Source of the DNA: F-183 sp964627455
GTDB lineage: Bacteria; Acidobacteriota; Terriglobia; Bryobacterales; Bryobacteraceae
Direction: 5' to 3'
DNA: 64,000 bases
Assembly (NCBI GenBank): GCA_964627455.1
Contig: CAZVKC010000042.1
Location: forward strand, 5,075 to 69,074
A program made the translations under genes and the position numbers. A model generated the notes under the pieces. It was not told the origin of the DNA. It did not search any database and was given only the letters and a program-made list of their open reading frames with translations. Below, one piece after another: positions 60,896-64,000 of this stretch. Position 1 is the stretch's first letter. Every line of letters starts with the position of its first letter.

Positions 60896-63207
60896 TCGCG
60901 TGCGTGGCTCTTGCCGCGCCGGTCCTTGCGGACGAGGTGGAGGAACGCGCGCGGGCGCTAATCTCGCAGATGACTCTTGCCGAGAAGGTCTCGCAGCTGG
61001 GACACGAGTCGCCTGCGATCGAACGCCTCGGGATCCCGGCATACAACTGGTGGAACGAAGCGTTGCATGGTGTGGCGAGGTCCGGCAGGGCGACTGTGTT
61101 TCCGCAAGCGATCGGACTGGCTGCAACGTGGGATGTCGACCTCATGGCTCGAGTCGCGACAGCGATCTCGGATGAGGCTCGCGCCAAACATCACGAGTAT
61201 GTGCGCCAAGGCCGGCGCGACATTTATCAGGGACTCACATTCTTCTCACCCAACATCAATCTGTTTCGGGATCCACGATGGGGCCGCGGGATGGAGACGT
61301 ATGGCGAGGATCCGCTGTTGACCGGACGCATGGCGGCAGCCTTCATTCGTGGGATGCAGGGCGAGGATCCGATGTACCTGAAGACTGCGGCGACAGCCAA
61401 GCATTTTGCGGTCCACAGCGGTCCGGAACTGCTGCGGCATTCGTTTGATGCGCGGGTCAGTGAGCAGGATTTGCGCGCGTCGTACCTGCCGCAATTTGAA
61501 CTCGCGGTGCGAGAGGGGCGCGCGGAATCCGTGATGTGTGCATACAACGCGGTGAACGGCGTGCCAGCCTGCGCCAGCTCGGATCTTCTCGACACGCGAT
61601 TGCGCAAGGAATGGGGTTTCCAAGGATACGTGGTGTCGGATTGCTGGGCGATCACGGACATTCAGCAGGGACATGGATACGCGAAGACGCCGGAAGAGGC
61701 TGCTGCGGCGGCGTTGCGCGCAGGGACGGACCTGGCGTGTGGACCGGAGTATGCGAACCTGCTCGCGGCGGTGGAACAGGGGTTAGTGGCGGAGTCCGAG
61801 ATCGACCGCGCGCTGGCTCGCCTGCTGCGCGTGCGGTTGCGGTTGTTCGATGAGTCGAATCCGTATCGAAACATTTCGATGGAGGTTCTCGACAGCCCGA
61901 AACATCAGGAACTGGCATTGGAGGCGGCGCGAAAGTCCATCGTGCTGTTGAAGAACGAAGCAGGCGCGCTGCCGCTTGCGAAGACCGTGCACACGCTTGC
62001 GGTGATTGGCCCAAACGCGGATGATCGCAGCATGCTGCTGGGCAATTACAGCGGATATCCGAGTTCCGCGGTCACGCCGCTGGCGGCTTTGCGGGATCGT
62101 GTGCCGGTTGTGCACTACGCCAAGGGCAGTGGACTCACGGACGGAGTTCCGGCGCTCGAGACGTTTCCCTTCCCTCTGGCCGGCCGCTACTATGCGAGTC
62201 ACGAGTTCAGCGACGACGACCCGCCCGAGGTCGAGATCGCAAGTGAGATCGTGGACTTCGACTGGTGGACGGGATCGCCGGGTGCTCGTTGGAGCGGTCG
62301 ATTTGTCGCGCCGGAATCCGGCACGTTCTATCTCGGCGCAGAGGGACAGAATGCGTTCGAGTTGTACATTGATGGCCGGCTGATCGCGACGACGTATCAC
62401 ATTACCGAGAGAGGTCTCGGCTATGCGCCGGTCGAGTTGCTGGCCGGCCAGGAGTATGAGATCCAGCTCGATTTTCACGCATTTCAGAATGACGCGAGTA
62501 TCCGGCTGCTCTGGTCGAAACCTGAAGCCGGACGCCTGGAAGAAGCAGTCGAGGCCGCGCGGCATGCGGACGCCGTAGTGATGTTCCTGGGGCTTTCGCC
62601 GCGGCTCGAAGGGGAGGAGATGGAAGTTTCCGCGCCGGGGTTTGCAGGCGGCGATCGCACGGAACTGACGTTGCCGGCCATGCAGCAGCGTTTGCTCGAA
62701 GCCGTCGTCGCTACCGGCAAACCTGTGGTGCTCGTTCTGATGAGCGGTAGCGCCCTCGCGGTGAACTGGGCGCAAGAGCATGTGCCGGCGATCCTGCAGG
62801 CGTGGTATCCGGGCCAGGCTGCGGGAACCGCGATCGCCGACGTTTTGTTCGGCGACTACAATCCGAGCGGCCGATTACCCATCACGTTCTACCGCTCCGC
62901 CGAGGACCTCCCGCCGTTCGACGACTACAACATGGCAGGCCGCACGTACCGCTACTTCGAGGGCACGCCTTTGTACCCGTTCGGCCACGGCCTGAGCTAC
63001 ACGACCTTTGAACAAAGCGCGCCAGTGTTCGAGGGCAATCAGGTTCGCGTGACGGTGACCAACACAGGCGGCCGTGCGGGTGAACAGGTCGTTGCGGTGT
63101 ACTCGAAAGGCTCGCCACGCGAACTCATCGCGTTCGGGAAGGCCATGCTCAAGCCGGGTGAATCGAAAACAGTGACGCTAGTGCAATACCATCGAAGCAA
63201 CGAATGA
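60841..63207 (+). CDS. glycoside hydrolase family 3 with PA14 insert, shortened C-terminus
   Basis: A 788-residue secreted enzyme. GTG at 60841 with AGGGG seven bases upstream gives a good signal peptide (Arg-rich start, LIACVALAAPVLA); a TTG at 60892 is an alternative. GH3 features: EALHGVAR, KHFAVHSGPE (188-197), nucleophile D267 in GYVVSDCWAI, a PA14 domain (about 455-600), and a C-terminal fibronectin-III-like domain (VRVTVTNTGGRAGEQVVAVYS). The pattern is that of beta-xylosidase/alpha-arabinofuranosidase-like members. The FnIII domain stops after KPGESKTVTL and ends LVQYHRSNE, about 40 residues short of usual. It overlaps the AAA gene by 4 bases. Confidence 0.92.
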   Translation: MDPQRSRTTTAHRVIRRLIACVALAAPVLADEVEERARALISQMTLAEKVSQLGHESPAIERLGIPAYNWWNEALHGVARSGRATVFPQAIGLAATWDVDLMARVATAISDEARAKHHEYVRQGRRDIYQGLTFFSPNINLFRDPRWGRGMETYGEDPLLTGRMAAAFIRGMQGEDPMYLKTAATAKHFAVHSGPELLRHSFDARVSEQDLRASYLPQFELAVREGRAESVMCAYNAVNGVPACASSDLLDTRLRKEWGFQGYVVSDCWAITDIQQGHGYAKTPEEAAAAALRAGTDLACGPEYANLLAAVEQGLVAESEIDRALARLLRVRLRLFDESNPYRNISMEVLDSPKHQELALEAARKSIVLLKNEAGALPLAKTVHTLAVIGPNADDRSMLLGNYSGYPSSAVTPLAALRDRVPVVHYAKGSGLTDGVPALETFPFPLAGRYYASHEFSDDDPPEVEIASEIVDFDWWTGSPGARWSGRFVAPESGTFYLGAEGQNAFELYIDGRLIATTYHITERGLGYAPVELLAGQEYEIQLDFHAFQNDASIRLLWSKPEAGRLEEAVEAARHADAVVMFLGLSPRLEGEEMEVSAPGFAGGDRTELTLPAMQQRLLEAVVATGKPVVLVLMSGSALAVNWAQEHVPAILQAWYPGQAAGTAIADVLFGDYNPSGRLPITFYRSAEDLPPFDDYNMAGRTYRYFEGTPLYPFGHGLSYTTFEQSAPVFEGNQVRVTVTNTGGRAGEQVVAVYSKGSPRELIAFGKAMLKPGESKTVTLVQYHRSNE

Positions 63208-64000
63208 TCTGCGTCGGGAACATGACTCCGCCCATCGTCAAGGGCGCCAACGTCATCGATTTTTGTTTGGAACATTTCGAGCCTGTTTTGTCGAAGGACT
63301 CGCCGGTTTCCCCCGCGTTCTTCCTGCACGTCGCAGGCGTATCGGCTGAGGATCAGACGGCTGCGTTCTGTCTCGTTCCGCGCGATTCGACGCGGCCCGT
63401 GCAGGCGTTTCTGGCGCGCTGGGGACGAACCGGCGTTGGCCCGACGAACTTCATGCCGATCCCGTCGCAGGTGGAAGACGACGGGCGTCCGGCGATCGAC
63501 ATCTACGGGCATCAGGCGTCGAACTTCAACTGGCGGAACTGCCAGTGGGAGGTCGCCCAGATCGTGTCGCCTTCGTCGCTCGACATCCCCTCGATTGACG
63601 GCGAAATCGTGGAGACGCCGGAGAACGTATCCGGACCCTGGGCATTTCGCAACGGTGTTGCGGTCGCGAATCTCAAGACGCTGGCGGAAGGCGAGCATCC
63701 GGAACTCGGCATCGTCAAAGAAGCTGACGGCCTGGTGCGTTTCGGCGGGCGCATCTGGCGGATTGAGAATGAGGCGCAACCCAAGCTTTTGGGGTTCGAT
63801 ACGCAGTCGGCGGGCTTGCAGAGTACGCTCGACGAAGTGTGGGCGGGCATCGGCGGGCAGGAGGAAGCCAAGCGCGAACTGATCCGCGCGATCCAGTGGC
63901 CCGTGCTGTATCCGGAGTTGTTCGTGCTATTCAAGCGCCGCCGCAGCCGCGGCGTGCTGCTCTATGGACCTCCGGGATGCGGCAAGACGCTGCTCGGCAA
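63204..64000 (+). CDS. AAA-family ATPase with unknown N-terminal domain (partial)
   Basis: The frame opens at 63204 (ATGA overlap with GH3) and runs past the window end; 265 residues are visible. A second ATG six codons later (63222) is possible. The first 210 residues have no family that I recognise (VIDFCLEHFEPVLSKDSPVS; DIYGHQASNFNWRNCQWEVA). Residues about 210-265 form the start of an AAA module, WAGIGGQEEAKRELIRAI and Walker A GPPGCGKTLLG, as in Cdc48/FtsH-type ATPases. The Walker B and arginine finger lie outside. Related AAA proteins unfold or remodel other proteins; the substrate is unknown. Confidence 0.85.
   Translation, partial: MICVGNMTPPIVKGANVIDFCLEHFEPVLSKDSPVSPAFFLHVAGVSAEDQTAAFCLVPRDSTRPVQAFLARWGRTGVGPTNFMPIPSQVEDDGRPAIDIYGHQASNFNWRNCQWEVAQIVSPSSLDIPSIDGEIVETPENVSGPWAFRNGVAVANLKTLAEGEHPELGIVKEADGLVRFGGRIWRIENEAQPKLLGFDTQSAGLQSTLDEVWAGIGGQEEAKRELIRAIQWPVLYPELFVLFKRRRSRGVLLYGPPGCGKTLLG

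Noticed and set aside
1..64000. tRNA, rRNA, insertion sequences, prophage or defence genes
   Set aside because: None of the intergenic regions holds a convincing tRNA cloverleaf, and no transposase, integrase or defence domain was recognised.

Overview
The window looks like a metagenome-assembled or draft chromosome segment from an Acidobacteriota bacterium, most likely the Bryobacterales/Solibacter group. The reasons are high GC; two Oar-type TonB-dependent receptors with carboxypeptidase-regulatory N-terminal domains; a PadR regulator followed by a long FtsX/MacB-type orphan permease (ADOP); a VWA lipoprotein of acidobacterial type; and many secreted beta-propeller proteins. This placement is inferred from gene content only. 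The window holds about 55 protein genes, packed tightly with many 1-8 nt start/stop overlaps. I saw no rRNA, tRNA, insertion sequence, prophage or CRISPR array. No gene-free stretch exceeds 200 bases; the longest (33854-34022, 38544-38703, 25893-26018) hold terminators, promoters, a structured leader or palindromic repeats.

Layout. 1-3.5 kb: end of recJ, a sodium/solute symporter, a DUF1080 protein and a cyclase, closed by a terminator. 3.5-14.8 kb (minus strand): an Oar-like TonB receptor; padR plus ADOP permease with a clear autoregulatory promoter; a PQQ-type propeller protein; and an ABC ATPase/FtsX permease pair behind a small membrane protein and an OpuAC-type lipoprotein. 14.8-22.3 kb: an HGSNAT-like membrane acyltransferase, then minus-strand aat, a propeller/Ig-like protein, a SpoIVB-S55-like protein, pgeF with a coupled 51-residue membrane protein, and a glycerol facilitator. 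22.3-28.4 kb: alaS, a YpdA-like flavin reductase, then a minus-strand operon of 5-dehydro-4-deoxyglucarate dehydratase, an alpha/beta hydrolase and an atypical SDR (probable sugar-acid catabolism).

28.4-33.9 kb: an anchored unknown protein, a DUF4097 beta-solenoid, an orphan HlyD adaptor, GlcG/HbpS, an APC transporter and a small lysine-rich secreted protein. 33.9-43.8 kb: a secreted 1112-residue protein of unknown function (interrupted by an artificial N gap), a VWA lipoprotein, a second Oar-like receptor and an orphan secretin. 43.7-52.3 kb: a dapF whose second catalytic Cys is Ser, a UDP-sugar dehydrogenase, a periplasmic glutathione peroxidase, DinB, a BNR-repeat protein, a pair of half-size EamA/SMR proteins, lolA, and an overlapping operon fsr-like/queC/queE/CorA-like. 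52.3-64 kb: fdx/CoA-transferase/bicupin, argS, an NHL propeller protein, HupE/UreJ-like, a GH3 glycosidase, and the start of an AAA ATPase that runs off the end.

Overall this is mostly housekeeping (aminoacylation, queuosine, peptidoglycan, lipoprotein sorting) interleaved with envelope and polymer-degradation functions. The less ordinary points are the Ser-substituted DapF, the structured leader before the 1112-residue gene, the OpuAC/FtsX gene arrangement, the CorA-like protein with a large unknown N-terminus, the QueE basic extension and covarying double-hairpin repeats. No complete defence island or biosynthetic cluster was recognised.
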